64,000 bases of DNA from a virus (IMGVR_UViG_3300025108_004281:28050-92049), one strand, 5' to 3'. Positions 34,837 to 43,418 are shown, counted from the stretch's first letter. Notes: generated by a model from the sequence alone, not told the origin. A program made the numbers and translations.

Positions 34837-35365
34837 CTTTTAAAAATTCCTTAATGTCTAAATTGTATTTAAGGCTATCAACTTTGTGTATGCCTATTAA
34901 GTATAATACATAACTTGCAACACTACTACCTCTACCAACACCCCAAACAATCTCATGTTTTCGCATGGTATCAATAATATATATCAATGCCCTTAGAATA
35001 GGATATAGGTTCCTGGCCCTATACAGTTCTAATTCATCTACTACTCTATTTATTTGATCTTGGGTGGGTTCGGGTGGTAGTTTATGGACAACATATTGAT
35101 CGATATCTATATCTTTATAGTGATCTGGAATCATCCATTGTGATTGCATACTGGTATGATATGTATCTACGTCGATGCCCATGTTGGCTAACAGTTGTAA
35201 TGGATTTATTTCCAGTTCATTGCAATTACTATTAAAAGTGTTTACGTCTTCAGTAGATATAAAGTCAATGCCTTCTAGCACTTTGTTGTTATACAGCAAC
35301 TCAATGCCAACGTTTTCGCAGTTTTGACTTCTACTGAACTTATCTAAACGATCTTTGGTTTCCAT
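34829..35365 (-). CDS. DNA polymerase III alpha-like fragment (178 aa)
   Basis: Residues 135-175 read VWGVGRGSSVASYVLYLIG then VDSLKYNLDIKEFL. This is the DnaE motif G-x-GRGS...S...Y.LGI...D.....L...RFL at the start of the bacterial Pol III palm. The protein ends before the catalytic aspartates, so it cannot polymerise. The phage has its own family B polymerase. Similar small DnaE-like proteins occur, as I recall, in marine T4-like phages. It might contact DNA or interfere with host Pol III. Confidence 0.72.
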   Translation of the reverse strand: METKDRLDKFSRSQNCENVGIELLYNNKVLEGIDFISTEDVNTFNSNCNELEINPLQLLANMGIDVDTYHTSMQSQWMIPDHYKDIDIDQYVVHKLPPEPTQDQINRVVDELELYRARNLYPILRALIYIIDTMRKHEIVWGVGRGSSVASYVLYLIGIHKVDSLKYNLDIKEFLKDE

Positions 35366-36084
35366 GATTTCTTTTTGTATTCATCTAAATTAATAATTTC
35401 GCCTGTGTCTTTTGATTCTGGATTAAGTATTGTTCTAACTTTGTTTTCAATTGTGTCAAACGGTTCTGTTACATGATGTTGCGTGTTTTCAAAATGGTTT
35501 GCCATAAAGTTATCATATTCTTCTTGATCTTTTGCACTACCATCGTATGTGGATATGTCATTTCTAAACCACCATGGTATTTCATTGAACTTTATACCAT
35601 CTATCATTGTGTCCATGCTAGGCAAATACTCATAATTTAACTCATCATCTGTATAAGTATAACTGGTTTTTGTTCGTAAGTCAATGATTTCTACATTACC
35701 TATGTAACAATGCTCTGTGATTGCATTAAACTTAGAGTGTAAAACTATATTTAAACATGCATCGCCAGTGTTAGGAACATAAACTAAAGGATTATCTAAG
35801 TCCATACAATTCTTTAAAACAAAATTAGCACCTCCTGGATCAAATACTAATGAATTATCAAATACTGCTTCTAGCATAAAATTCATTTTGTGATAGTTTA
35901 GTGAATGATAGTATGAAACATCTTTTTCTTTAAAGCCATCTTCTGGTAGTAGTGTAAATTCAATATTGATTGTGTATGGTATTATATCTAAAGAGTACAT
36001 AGTATCTTCTGTACTAGATAATACTTTCATCATATAGATATCTTTTGTTATTTTAGTGTAATTATTTCTTGTTGTTATAAACAT
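35344..36084 (-). CDS. Unknown 246-aa acidic protein
   Basis: Acidic, Tyr/Asn/Asp-rich protein with mixed strand and helix and no motif I recognise. It overlaps both neighbours by about 22 nt, in a run of overlapping genes from 37.6 to 33.3 kb. Confidence 0.6.
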   Translation of the reverse strand: MFITTRNNYTKITKDIYMMKVLSSTEDTMYSLDIIPYTINIEFTLLPEDGFKEKDVSYYHSLNYHKMNFMLEAVFDNSLVFDPGGANFVLKNCMDLDNPLVYVPNTGDACLNIVLHSKFNAITEHCYIGNVEIIDLRTKTSYTYTDDELNYEYLPSMDTMIDGIKFNEIPWWFRNDISTYDGSAKDQEEYDNFMANHFENTQHHVTEPFDTIENKVRTILNPESKDTGEIINLDEYKKKSWKPKIV

Positions 36085-36391
36085 AATGTTGTGCTAGTAA
36101 TTTTGTAATTGCTGTTTGTCTTAATTCTTCTTTAACTTCCTCAGGTACAGGATCAGGTTGTACTTCCATTTCACCTTCGCCTATTTCGTATACACCGACA
36201 CCCTCTTCTATATCTTTTTTTGCCATGTTCAATTGAATACGTTCTCTATATTCAAATCTTGCTTCGTTAATATACTCTTCTAACTGTCTGAAAGCAGGAT
36301 AGTTTGGATTAGCAGTAAGTAACTTCTTAGACAAATCGTCTATGTGAGTAAGAAGTTCCTCATCATTGTATTTGCTAAAATCATTAAACAT
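36062..36391 (-). CDS. Unknown 109-aa helical protein
   Basis: Mostly helical, charged, with an acidic Pro-containing linker at about 68-85. Overlaps neighbours by 8 and 23 nt. No family recognised. Confidence 0.58.
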   Translation of the reverse strand: MFNDFSKYNDEELLTHIDDLSKKLLTANPNYPAFRQLEEYINEARFEYRERIQLNMAKKDIEEGVGVYEIGEGEMEVQPDPVPEEVKEELRQTAITKLLAQHYVYNNKK

Positions 36392-36674
36392 TTTTTACTT
36401 TTAAAAGATACTTAGTGTAAGCCATTTTATCTTTGAAACCTATCTGTCTTCCCCTAATCATTACATCATATATCTTTAATTTTTCTTTTAAACAAAACTC
36501 TCTAGACAATTTATGATGTGCCTTATTATTTATAGGTGCCTTGTACTTAAAGGACTCCCATAGTGAATTCATACCAAAGGTTCTTTCTTCTAATGTAGGG
36601 TCAAGTTTACCAAAGATTATATTGCTTTCTTCGTCAGAGTATACTTGGTTCAGTGGTTTCGTAGAATTTGTCAT
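36384..36674 (-). CDS. Unknown 96-aa basic protein
   Basis: Basic soluble protein, start overlapping the upstream gene by 41 nt. Resembles nothing I recognise. Confidence 0.58.
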   Translation of the reverse strand: MTNSTKPLNQVYSDEESNIIFGKLDPTLEERTFGMNSLWESFKYKAPINNKAHHKLSREFCLKEKLKIYDVMIRGRQIGFKDKMAYTKYLLKVKNV

Positions 36675-37464
36675 AGTTTGTTTGACTTAATGTATTAAAT
36701 GCAAAACGTTGGCTAAAAATCATATCTAAGTTTGGTAAAGCATTCTTTACACAAAACTCAATAGCAAAGTTTTGATTTCTACCGCCAATTGATAGTTGAT
36801 AATTGTTAATAATACTTTCGTTAAATCCTGCAGGTAGTTTGTAATTATTCAGTTTAGATCTTCCTGGATTTACAATGTTATAGTCCTCAAAAGACAGTTG
36901 TGACCTGAGGTGTTTAATGTCTTTTACGCCTACATACGCCGTCTGTATTGCATTGTTTTCTGCTTCAACGAACTTTATAATACTTCTGCTATTAGAACTG
37001 GTTAATAAAGTGTATTTTTCTTCTTGCTCTAGTATTTGCCATTCCCAATTAGCCATATAAAAGTCTATGGTTTCTTGCATATTATTAGTATGATACACTA
37101 ACCCATAAAAATTAATTAACTCACTGGGGTCACGTGTTACGTTTCTTCTATCAAAGGAATCATTTAAATAAGACTCCATTGCATGTTCGCCTGCCACAGT
37201 TAATGAGAAACCATTAGGATCTTCTAACTCTTGAAACCCATCTGGTTCATCACTAAAAAAGCCTAATCCATATACACCGCTATTCTCGTTAATTACAGTT
37301 TTTACATGCAGTATAACACCGCCGGCGGTATGCCATGAAGACACATCTTCTAGGCTTTCGTTTGCTTGTCTGAATCCTAATGATAGAAAGTTATCAAATA
37401 TATCAGGATCTTGTATAGAATTTTTATACTTTAGAAATGTTAAATCAATCGATGGTTTTGTCAT
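36634..37464 (-). CDS. Possible VOC/glyoxalase-fold protein (276 aa)
   Basis: The middle region (FYGLVYHTNNMQETIDFYMAN) has the beta-alpha pattern of vicinal-oxygen-chelate domains, followed by strands that fit the fold. An earlier half could be a second such domain. Metal ligands are not certain. Start set at 37464, with a GAGGAGCAGGA ribosome region; an earlier ATG at 37488 lacks one. It overlaps the Cys-rich small gene. Confidence 0.5.
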   Translation of the reverse strand: MTKPSIDLTFLKYKNSIQDPDIFDNFLSLGFRQANESLEDVSSWHTAGGVILHVKTVINENSGVYGLGFFSDEPDGFQELEDPNGFSLTVAGEHAMESYLNDSFDRRNVTRDPSELINFYGLVYHTNNMQETIDFYMANWEWQILEQEEKYTLLTSSNSRSIIKFVEAENNAIQTAYVGVKDIKHLRSQLSFEDYNIVNPGRSKLNNYKLPAGFNESIINNYQLSIGGRNQNFAIEFCVKNALPNLDMIFSQRFAFNTLSQTNYDKFYETTEPSIL

Positions 37465-37609
37465 TGTCCTGCTCCTCAGCAGTATCACAAGACTGGCAAC
37501 AATCAGGTGTACCGCACTTATCGTGAAGTACCCCGTCTTCGTCGTAGCCTTCTTTGTTTACTTTTTTAGGTGTATAGACTTGAGGTTTAAATTCTTTTAA
37601 TAGATCCAT
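37445..37609 (-). CDS. Small Cys-rich protein (54 aa), leaderless
   Basis: A 54-aa protein with a C-x5-CC-x2-C cluster (CGTPDCCQSC), perhaps a zinc or Fe-S knuckle. The ATG at 37609 is exactly 5 nt after a late ATAAATA box. The end overlaps the VOC-like gene by 20 nt and contains its ribosome site, so translation is coupled. Confidence 0.7.
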   Translation of the reverse strand: MDLLKEFKPQVYTPKKVNKEGYDEDGVLHDKCGTPDCCQSCDTAEEQDNDKTID

Positions 37610-37613
37610 ACAG

Positions 37614-37622
37614 ATATTTATC
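37614..37622 (-). promoter_or_regulatory. Late promoter (GATAAATA), leaderless
   Basis: Minus strand GATAAATAT, 5 nt before ATG at 37609. It overlaps the ClpP start-distal end zone by position, just before the clpP stop at 37630. Confidence 0.76.
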
Positions 37623-37629
37623 TGTTTTA

Positions 37630-38220
37630 CTATGGACGTTTATCAACAATCTCGTCTATCAACCCGTAATCTAACGCCTCATTGGCTGTCATAAAATTAT
37701 CACGTTCTATGTCAGCATTAACCTCTTCAAAGGTTTTTCCTTTGCTGTTATGTTTTACATAGATCTCAGTTAATTCTGTTCGCATTCTGCGTATTTCTTG
37801 TGCGGCAATTTCGATATCTGATTGCTGTCCTCTTGCACCACCACTTGGCTGGTGTATCATATGTCTTGCTTTTGGTAGCATAAATCTTTTACCAGGTGCT
37901 CCTGCTGTTGCAAGTAGACTGCCCATACTACATGCCTGCCCCATAACAATAGTTGACACATCTGGTTTGATATATTGCATTGTGTCATACATTGCCATAC
38001 CAGCAGTAACTACGCCACCTGGTGAGTTAATATAAAAATTAATATCTTCTGTACTGTCTTCTGCTTCTAAGAAAAGTAACTGAGCACAAATACTATTTGA
38101 TACCTGATCGTTTACTTCGCCATTTAAAAATACAATTCTTTCTTTTAATAATCTGCTGTAGATGTCGTAACTACGTTCGCCACCTGCTACTTTTTCTACT
38201 ACATAAGGTATAAAATTCAT
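37630..38220 (-). CDS. clpP: ClpP serine protease
   Basis: A 196-aa protease subunit of standard length. The catalytic triad is intact: S98 (GQACSMGS), H123 (MIHQPSGG) and D174 (ERDNFM). The N-terminal part lacks a long propeptide. It should assemble a two-ring barrel and degrade proteins fed by an AAA+ partner. The phage-encoded ClpA-like ATPase at 21.3 kb retains a ClpP-docking IGF loop, so the phage may bring a complete degradation machine. It could also mix with host ClpP. Confidence 0.95.
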   Translation of the reverse strand: MNFIPYVVEKVAGGERSYDIYSRLLKERIVFLNGEVNDQVSNSICAQLLFLEAEDSTEDINFYINSPGGVVTAGMAMYDTMQYIKPDVSTIVMGQACSMGSLLATAGAPGKRFMLPKARHMIHQPSGGARGQQSDIEIAAQEIRRMRTELTEIYVKHNSKGKTFEEVNADIERDNFMTANEALDYGLIDEIVDKRP

Positions 38221-38228
38221 TGTTGCTC

Positions 38229-39359
38229 CTAGTTAATATCTCCCCACCTTCTTTTGTCAGGCGGAAATGCTTTGTAATTATTTATAGATTCGTATTTTTG
38301 ATCTGGTACCATTTTGATGATATCAGGAAAAGTGTTTTCTATAATAACTTTGTGTATTGTACTACAAAATGTTTGTTGCGTCAAGTCATCAATAGACAAA
38401 CCCAACATTAATTGTGGTATCTCAGGAACTCGCCATGGCGATATTATATTGTGATAGTCAATAGATAGTATTTCTTTGTTATGCAATATTTGATTTAGTA
38501 CAAATTTCTTTGCTTCTGTTATATCTGTGCCTTCGTATATAGGAAAGTCGTCTGGTATAGTTTCACTAATATGAAAGTTATACAGATAAGAATTAGGGTG
38601 TTTATTTAATTCTTCATGATAATCTAAGCCAAAGCAATTCATTATAGAAGTAGCATGGTGCGGAAACCTTAATGTTTCAATGCCTCCTACGAATCCAGTT
38701 AGCATTGCTGTAAAAGGCTCACTGACTATACATTCTTTGTATGCAATATATCTGTTTAAGTATTCATTATATAATGGTGTTCTATAATTCTTTGTGTGTA
38801 TTTTAACAAGGTCGGGTATTTCTAATCCACTTGTAGAATAATTTATTGATATAGGAAATTTATATTTTTTAATTATTGCTAGGACTACTGCTGTATCTAG
38901 TCCGCCACTAAAAAACAATGCAGATTTATTATACTCAGAACAGGCAGATGAAATTCTTTCTGCTATTTTTTCTTCTATAATTTTTGCGGCTGTTTCAAAT
39001 GTAATATCTTCAAATCCAAAATCAGGAATAATTGATTCAGTAAAATGTGATTGGCCGTCATATTTAAAATGATCTATACTGCAAGGTGTGTTATTATCAT
39101 AGAAACAATAATTATTAGTTAATAACAGTCCTGTGTCATTATTAAAATATGTTTTACTTTGATGATATAAAGGCATAGATATATCTATTGAGCCATCTAC
39201 AATATCAATTTTTACATACTCATACTTGAAACCTTTGTAAAAACCTGTGTCAGTAGTCTCCCAGTAACCATCTAGATACAAACATATATCGTCATTCTCA
39301 TACTGACATGTTAAGAATTTTGGTTTAGGATAATCTTTTTTAGCAAGTAAGAATATCAT
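38229..39359 (-). CDS. PP-loop ATPase, asparagine-synthase-like (376 aa)
   Basis: The second half has the PP-loop [10 protein letters not shown] (S151 to T156), which binds ATP and forms an acyl-adenylate in asparagine-synthase-type amidotransferases. The first 130 aa are beta-rich but lack the N-terminal catalytic Cys2 of class II glutaminases. It may therefore use free ammonia or be an amide ligase for another substrate, such as a surface sugar. ATGA-coupled to the exonuclease. Confidence 0.7.
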   Translation of the reverse strand: MIFLLAKKDYPKPKFLTCQYENDDICLYLDGYWETTDTGFYKGFKYEYVKIDIVDGSIDISMPLYHQSKTYFNNDTGLLLTNNYCFYDNNTPCSIDHFKYDGQSHFTESIIPDFGFEDITFETAAKIIEEKIAERISSACSEYNKSALFFSGGLDTAVVLAIIKKYKFPISINYSTSGLEIPDLVKIHTKNYRTPLYNEYLNRYIAYKECIVSEPFTAMLTGFVGGIETLRFPHHATSIMNCFGLDYHEELNKHPNSYLYNFHISETIPDDFPIYEGTDITEAKKFVLNQILHNKEILSIDYHNIISPWRVPEIPQLMLGLSIDDLTQQTFCSTIHKVIIENTFPDIIKMVPDQKYESINNYKAFPPDKRRWGDIN

Positions 39360-39895
39360 CTTCCCTCAATAGACCAGTGTTGATAAACACCTTGCACACA
39401 TACTGCTTGATAATATGCGTCTTCGTCTGCACTATGAAGATTTTGTTGTATGGCTTTACGAGGATCAACAGGCATCATATTAAATATAGTTCTGCAATCC
39501 ATTACCTGCCAGAAGGCCCAATTCATGTGATGACCAAACTGCTTGTACAAATTTTCTAATATTACCATATCGAACTGCGGGCCTTGACACCATATTTTAT
39601 CAACACCCACTAAATATTTATTGAGATCTTTAAAGAATTGATCTAAAGTAATTCTGTTGTCTTCTGTGAATGCTTCGTCTTGAATGTGTTGCGGTTGTCC
39701 TGCCCACCATTTGAGTGTGTCGTCTAACACACTACGATCAGCATCCATCTGTTCGTCAGCACTTGGACGCCATAATGTTTTAGCATGTGGGTCTGTTAGT
39801 TTATATGGATCAAATTTTACTGCACCCACAGATAGTACAACACAATCAGGCTCAGTGCCTAGTGTTTCTATATCTATCATCGCATGTGTGGCCAT
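39356..39895 (-). CDS. DEDD-family 3'-5' exonuclease (RNase T/DexA-like)
   Basis: A 179-aa nuclease. Exo I is D8-x-E10 (MIDIETLG), Exo II is in WCQGPQFDM, and the last motif HSADEDA fits the DEDDh type (general base His plus Asp). It resembles small phage exonucleases of the T4 DexA/Rv2179c-like group, which degrade RNA or single-stranded DNA from the 3' end. The start has GGAG. Confidence 0.85.
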   Translation of the reverse strand: MATHAMIDIETLGTEPDCVVLSVGAVKFDPYKLTDPHAKTLWRPSADEQMDADRSVLDDTLKWWAGQPQHIQDEAFTEDNRITLDQFFKDLNKYLVGVDKIWCQGPQFDMVILENLYKQFGHHMNWAFWQVMDCRTIFNMMPVDPRKAIQQNLHSADEDAYYQAVCVQGVYQHWSIEGR

Positions 39896-39917
39896 AAGAT
39901 TACTCCAGTAAAGTAAT

Positions 39918-39946
39918 ATTATATGGAATTTTTATAGAAAAGTCAA
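39918..39946 (-). promoter_or_regulatory. Early sigma70-type promoter of the exonuclease operon
   Basis: Minus strand TTGACT, 17-nt spacer, TATAAT, overlapping the end of the 2OG oxygenase gene. Confidence 0.82.
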
Positions 39947-40561
39947 GTCTTTTTCGCTTAACCAAGTGATAAATGATCTGCGTTCGCCAGAAGTGACTTC
40001 AGTAATTTCATGTGGAACATGACCGCCATTAAATAAACACACAAAACCTTTTTGCTTAGGAATAATCCAATCACCTATTACAACATCGCCACCAGTGTAA
40101 TCGCTTTCATCAGACAACTGAATAATCAATGTCCATTGGCGTTTTTTAAGTATTTCGGTATCTCCTGAATCAATGTGGTTCCTTAAGAAGTCACCTGTTT
40201 CATACCTAATAACCTTTGCCCACTGATCAAAATTACCGCATATCCAATGATCTAATTTACTTTTTAAAAAGTCCCTACCAGTAATAACAGTATCACCAAA
40301 GTAAGAATTTGAATGAGTATCGCCAAGATCAACTATAGTTTCGGTTCTTTTGCTCATATCTGGTCGATATTTTTCGTCAACATCAACTATTTTATCGCCT
40401 TCCATAGCAATATTAAATACAGTTGCTTGATGAAATGGATCTTTAGGGAATTGATTATAGATAATATCACACTCTTCTGGTGTAAATATTTGACCTTGTA
40501 CTCTATTAAGAACTCTACGCTCAGGATTATGTTTAAAAAATTCCTCTTTAGAGGTAAACAT
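39932..40561 (-). CDS. 2OG-Fe(II) oxygenase, prolyl-hydroxylase-like (209 aa)
   Basis: Core motif is NHIDSGD (H-x-D), followed by WTLIIQLSDE, DYTGGDV and the distal His in HEITEV. The 2OG-binding Arg is in GERRSF. This is the order of PKHD/P4H-type hydroxylases. The substrate may be a protein or a nucleobase. It has a GAGG ribosome site overlapping the previous stop. Four members of this superfamily occur in the window. Confidence 0.85.
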   Translation of the reverse strand: MFTSKEEFFKHNPERRVLNRVQGQIFTPEECDIIYNQFPKDPFHQATVFNIAMEGDKIVDVDEKYRPDMSKRTETIVDLGDTHSNSYFGDTVITGRDFLKSKLDHWICGNFDQWAKVIRYETGDFLRNHIDSGDTEILKKRQWTLIIQLSDESDYTGGDVVIGDWIIPKQKGFVCLFNGGHVPHEITEVTSGERRSFITWLSEKDLTFL

Positions 40562-41460
40562 TAATTGTCCTCGTATTCGAGTTCGTCAATTTTGTTTTGA
40601 ATGTCGCGGATTGCGTCTTCGAATGGTTCTTCTAATTGATATATAGCAGACTCTAAATCATTCTTTAGTTCTAATACTTTGCTTTCATCGTATTTGTCTA
40701 ACTCTAAGCCTACATCTTCTGCTACACCGGCCAACTTAGATATAATTTCAATGTGTGTATCCACATACTTAATATCTCTAGTAATGTTTCTTGCCATACC
40801 TAATGCACCTTCTAACTTATAAAGTTTATCTTCTAGTGTGCTAATTTCTTCCTGGCTTTCAGTAATTTGTAATTCAGGTATAGCAATGTATACACCATCA
40901 ACTGAAATCTTAACATCTTCAGGTTTAAGAGGACTAACACCTTGTTGTACAGGATTTATTAATCTTTTTGCTTTGTCTTTAGCAAATGCTAAATCCTTAC
41001 CTGAATAGGCTGGCAACCAATCAGTTTGTTTATTAGGTAAAGTAATTCTTGCCATTACTTTGATTTCTGGTGCTGGCTTACCAAACTTGTCTCTAGCATC
41101 AATGATATCACCTTCATAAATGCCGTCTTTGACTGAACCTACTTTTGCTTTCTTTTTCTTCTTCTTTTTCTTTTTGCCTGGAGGACTCCAGTAACCGCCA
41201 TAGCCTACAAAGAAACCGCCTCGTGATGTAGTTGGCTCTGAAGAAGTGGAGTCAGCGGATGAAGTTGTGCCACTGTCGCCAGTGCTACCTCCGTCTGCAG
41301 ACCCACCGTCTCCACTTGAACCTGTTGCACTACCACCAGCAGATGCACCACCAGAACCACCTGCGGCTCCGCCGCCTGCTCCAGCACCGCCTCCGCCGCC
41401 ACCGGCTTCTGCGTCTAGCCTCTTTTTATGCAAGGCTTCTATGACTTCTTTATAGTTCAT
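40561..41460 (-). CDS. Unknown protein with Gly/Ser/Ala-rich and polylysine tracts (299 aa)
   Basis: Residues 17-85 are low complexity (Gly, Ala, Ser, Thr). A PPG-nine-Lys tract follows near 93-104. Residues 110-200 are beta-rich and 200-299 form a long acidic coiled coil. The modular build suggests a structural or DNA/RNA-contacting protein, but no family is recognised. The repeats are GC-rich compared with neighbours. Confidence 0.6.
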   Translation of the reverse strand: MNYKEVIEALHKKRLDAEAGGGGGGAGAGGGAAGGSGGASAGGSATGSSGDGGSADGGSTGDSGTTSSADSTSSEPTTSRGGFFVGYGGYWSPPGKKKKKKKKKAKVGSVKDGIYEGDIIDARDKFGKPAPEIKVMARITLPNKQTDWLPAYSGKDLAFAKDKAKRLINPVQQGVSPLKPEDVKISVDGVYIAIPELQITESQEEISTLEDKLYKLEGALGMARNITRDIKYVDTHIEIISKLAGVAEDVGLELDKYDESKVLELKNDLESAIYQLEEPFEDAIRDIQNKIDELEYEDN

Positions 41461-41461
41461 C

Positions 41462-41773
41462 TTAGTATGTTGCGTCTAAGGTTTCTATTTCTTCTCTAGT
41501 TAGATCTGAATCTGCTAAAGTACTTGCATCGTATCCAGTTGCTTTGTGCAATGTTCCATTTTCAATATGCTCAAAGTACTGTGTAATAGTACCACTAACG
41601 TCTCTGCAAAAAATACACTTGTATTCTGTTTCATCAACGGGTGTATTACCAGTTGCCGCTGGTGTTTCTTTAGCGGCCGCTAATGCTACATCAGGGTCTA
41701 CCCCTTTTGCAACCATGTCATCTCTAATCTTTTGCCATGTATCTAATGGCGTTGCTAATGTATAGTGACTCAT
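41462..41773 (-). CDS. Unknown 103-aa protein with a C-x-x-C pair
   Basis: Contains CIFC (residues about 53-56) and a later His, possibly a zinc site. Start set at 41773 with a GAGG ribosome site overlapping the upstream stop. Function unknown. Confidence 0.62.
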   Translation of the reverse strand: MSHYTLATPLDTWQKIRDDMVAKGVDPDVALAAAKETPAATGNTPVDETEYKCIFCRDVSGTITQYFEHIENGTLHKATGYDASTLADSDLTREEIETLDATY

Positions 41774-41774
41774 C

Positions 41775-41939
41775 TTATTCCTCTTTATAAATTGTCCAGG
41801 CACCATATGCAATCATGCCCCAACCTATTAAACTTGTTGGTATTAGTATCATTACAATACCACCACCTATTAGGACTGCACCGTCCCAACTGGTTCTCTC
41901 TTGTGTTCTGTCAAATATCCAATCTTTAAGTTTATCCAT
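41775..41939 (-). CDS. Small membrane protein (54 aa)
   Basis: One or two hydrophobic segments (about 20-48) after a charged amphipathic start. AGGAG ribosome site 8 nt before the ATG and a late promoter at 41962. Could be a small holin-like or virion membrane protein. Confidence 0.68.
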   Translation of the reverse strand: MDKLKDWIFDRTQERTSWDGAVLIGGGIVMILIPTSLIGWGMIAYGAWTIYKEE

Positions 41940-41960
41940 TTTGATCTCCTATTTGTAATA

Positions 41961-41969
41961 GTATTTATC
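41961..41969 (-). promoter_or_regulatory. Late promoter (GATAAATA)
   Basis: GATAAATAC on the minus strand directly after the lipase stop codon, about 22 nt before the small membrane protein start. Confidence 0.75.
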
Positions 41970-42784
41970 TACTTACCTTGCGGAGACTCTTCATCTAGGT
42001 TATCTACATGCTGAATATAATGTGGCATACCGTGATCTGCTACAAAATCAAAGAACTTAAACTGTTTACATGCGGCCCAAAAGCCTCTCCAACCGTCTTT
42101 GATTCTTTGCCATATAGTCGAGTTTCTAATATTACCATAACTATTGATGTACATTAGTTTGCCACCATGTACAAATCCAAACAATGCAGGTGGTACTCTA
42201 GGCACAATGTCGTTGTTATTTACATATCTGTGGTATGAACCTATTTTACAACCTTCTAAATGTCTTCTAAACTTCCTTGTTCCTACTCTTGGTTGTCCAA
42301 AAGTTCTAAGTTCTTCAACAGGTATCTTGTCGTGGCATAACATTTCTGCTACTAAAACTGCCATAGCACCGCCTAAACTGTGCCCACATACATATACTTT
42401 TTCGTCTTTCTTTCTACCGGCCTTTACTGCCTCTAGAATGCCTGGGTAGACTTTGTTAGCCTCTTCCCAAAATCCTGAATGAACCATACCATTTCTATCG
42501 TGTCTTACAGGAATAGTCTTTAAGTCTGCTAGAACATCAGCGAACTGAGTTGGCTCTGTCCCTCTACATGCTACAACTATTTTACCTGCTCCATAGTATA
42601 CCCATGCTTGGGCATTCTCTACAGAAACGAACACTGGATTCTTTTTGCCAAATCCAGGAGGTCTTTTCTTTTTTCTTTCAGGGTCATCGGGGTCTAGGTA
42701 ACTGCGTCCTGCCAAACGTGCCATTACTTTGGCTTGTGATATCTCTTCCAGATTATCACTAATAAGTTTGTTTTCTACTGTCAT
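41969..42784 (-). CDS. Class 3 lipase (triacylglycerol lipase-like)
   Basis: A 271-aa alpha/beta hydrolase. The nucleophile elbow is GHSLGGA (S136), the acid is D192 in NNNDIVPRVP and a likely His is H251 in ADHGM. RTFGQPRVG before the Asp is typical of lipase_3 proteins. No signal peptide. It could act on host membrane lipids late in infection or on a storage lipid. A late promoter at 42810 gives a leader with an AGGAG site. Confidence 0.88.
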   Translation of the reverse strand: MTVENKLISDNLEEISQAKVMARLAGRSYLDPDDPERKKKRPPGFGKKNPVFVSVENAQAWVYYGAGKIVVACRGTEPTQFADVLADLKTIPVRHDRNGMVHSGFWEEANKVYPGILEAVKAGRKKDEKVYVCGHSLGGAMAVLVAEMLCHDKIPVEELRTFGQPRVGTRKFRRHLEGCKIGSYHRYVNNNDIVPRVPPALFGFVHGGKLMYINSYGNIRNSTIWQRIKDGWRGFWAACKQFKFFDFVADHGMPHYIQHVDNLDEESPQGK

Positions 42785-42808
42785 AATTACTCCTACCTAA
42801 TTATGCTA

Positions 42809-42817
42809 GTATTTATC
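42809..42817 (-). promoter_or_regulatory. Late promoter (GATAAATA) of the lipase gene
   Basis: GATAAATAC on the minus strand, interlocked with a plus-strand ATAAATA at 42819 through the shared sequence ATCGAT. Confidence 0.75.
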
Positions 42818-42826
42818 GATAAATAA
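42818..42826 (+). promoter_or_regulatory. Late promoter (GATAAATA) of the 33-aa membrane peptide
   Basis: Plus-strand GATAAATAA about 25 nt before the ATG at 42851. Back-to-back with the lipase promoter. Confidence 0.7.
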
Positions 42827-42850
42827 GAATATTACTGTAGGAGTAATTTA

Positions 42851-42952
42851 ATGGTAACTGAATTAGTTCCGTATTCTTTTAAGAAAGATATGTTGTTGGT
42901 CTGTTCTATAGGACTCAACATAGGATTTATTATAGGCATTCTGCTTATATAA
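42851..42952 (+). CDS. Small membrane peptide (33 aa)
   Basis: A 33-aa peptide with one hydrophobic helix (residues 14-33) after a polar, Lys-containing start. A TAGGAG ribosome site lies 8 nt upstream, with a late promoter before and a terminator after. Single-helix peptides of this kind can be holin or pinholin-like or membrane modulators; not provable here. Confidence 0.65.
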   Translation: MVTELVPYSFKKDMLLVCSIGLNIGFIIGILLI

Positions 42953-42955
42953 AGA

Positions 42956-42980
42956 AAGGCCCCACATGAAGTGAGGCCTT
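42956..42980. terminator. Hairpin terminator after the 33-aa peptide gene
   Basis: AAGGCC and CAC pair with GTG and GGCCTT around a one-base mismatch, loop ATGAA. Followed by a weak T-rich stretch on the plus strand. Confidence 0.55.
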
Positions 42981-43023
42981 GTGTCTCTGTTAATAAACCT
43001 TTGCTCTGGGCAAGAGTATTTAC

Positions 43024-43209
43024 TTAGAATCTAATGATAGGTTCCATAGCGAGGTACATAAACCAGACCATAAAGGCTAAGCCTCCAAACGTGGCAATAT
43101 CATTGCACGTCTGTCCGTCTGGACAATACTTCTCTTTGAAGTTTTCAAAGGATGTTGGTAAATTTGTAAAGGTTCCAGAAACAAAACTTTTAATTGTATC
43201 TGTTGTCAT
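43024..43209 (-). CDS. Small membrane protein (61 aa)
   Basis: A 61-aa protein with one hydrophobic helix (about 39-58) and two Cys in a soluble start (CPDGQTC). AGGAG ribosome site. It follows an unusually long, structured leader (43210-43410). Function unknown. Confidence 0.65.
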   Translation of the reverse strand: MTTDTIKSFVSGTFTNLPTSFENFKEKYCPDGQTCNDIATFGGLAFMVWFMYLAMEPIIRF

Positions 43210-43214
43210 ATTTT

Positions 43215-43405
43215 TCTCCTAGTCTAAATAACAATTAGCACTAGTCGTTCACATGTTCTTACGAACCATGCTCAGGGGTTAAAGTTCCTTAACTTTTGTG
43301 ATTTCGTTTTGTTGTATCTTCTTAATGAGACCTACAGTGAATACATACCACTACAACCGACAATCAATCAACCGTCCTGTTGCGGAAGAGACCAATAATC
43401 TTCCA
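43215..43405 (-). ncRNA. Structured 5' leader or small RNA candidate
   Basis: About 190 nt without an open frame follow a late promoter. Strong minus-strand pairings are GTTG-GAAGA / TCTTC-CG-CAAC, AAAGTT-AAGG-AACTTT and GTTC-GTAA-GAAC flanked by CAT/ATG. I do not recognise a known riboswitch. It is either a regulatory leader for the 61-aa gene or an independent RNA. Confidence 0.5.
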
Positions 43406-43409
43406 ACGA

Positions 43410-43418
43410 TTATTTATC
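43410..43418 (-). promoter_or_regulatory. Late promoter (GATAAATA) of the structured leader
   Basis: GATAAATAA on the minus strand about 200 nt upstream of the 61-aa gene. Confidence 0.65.
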
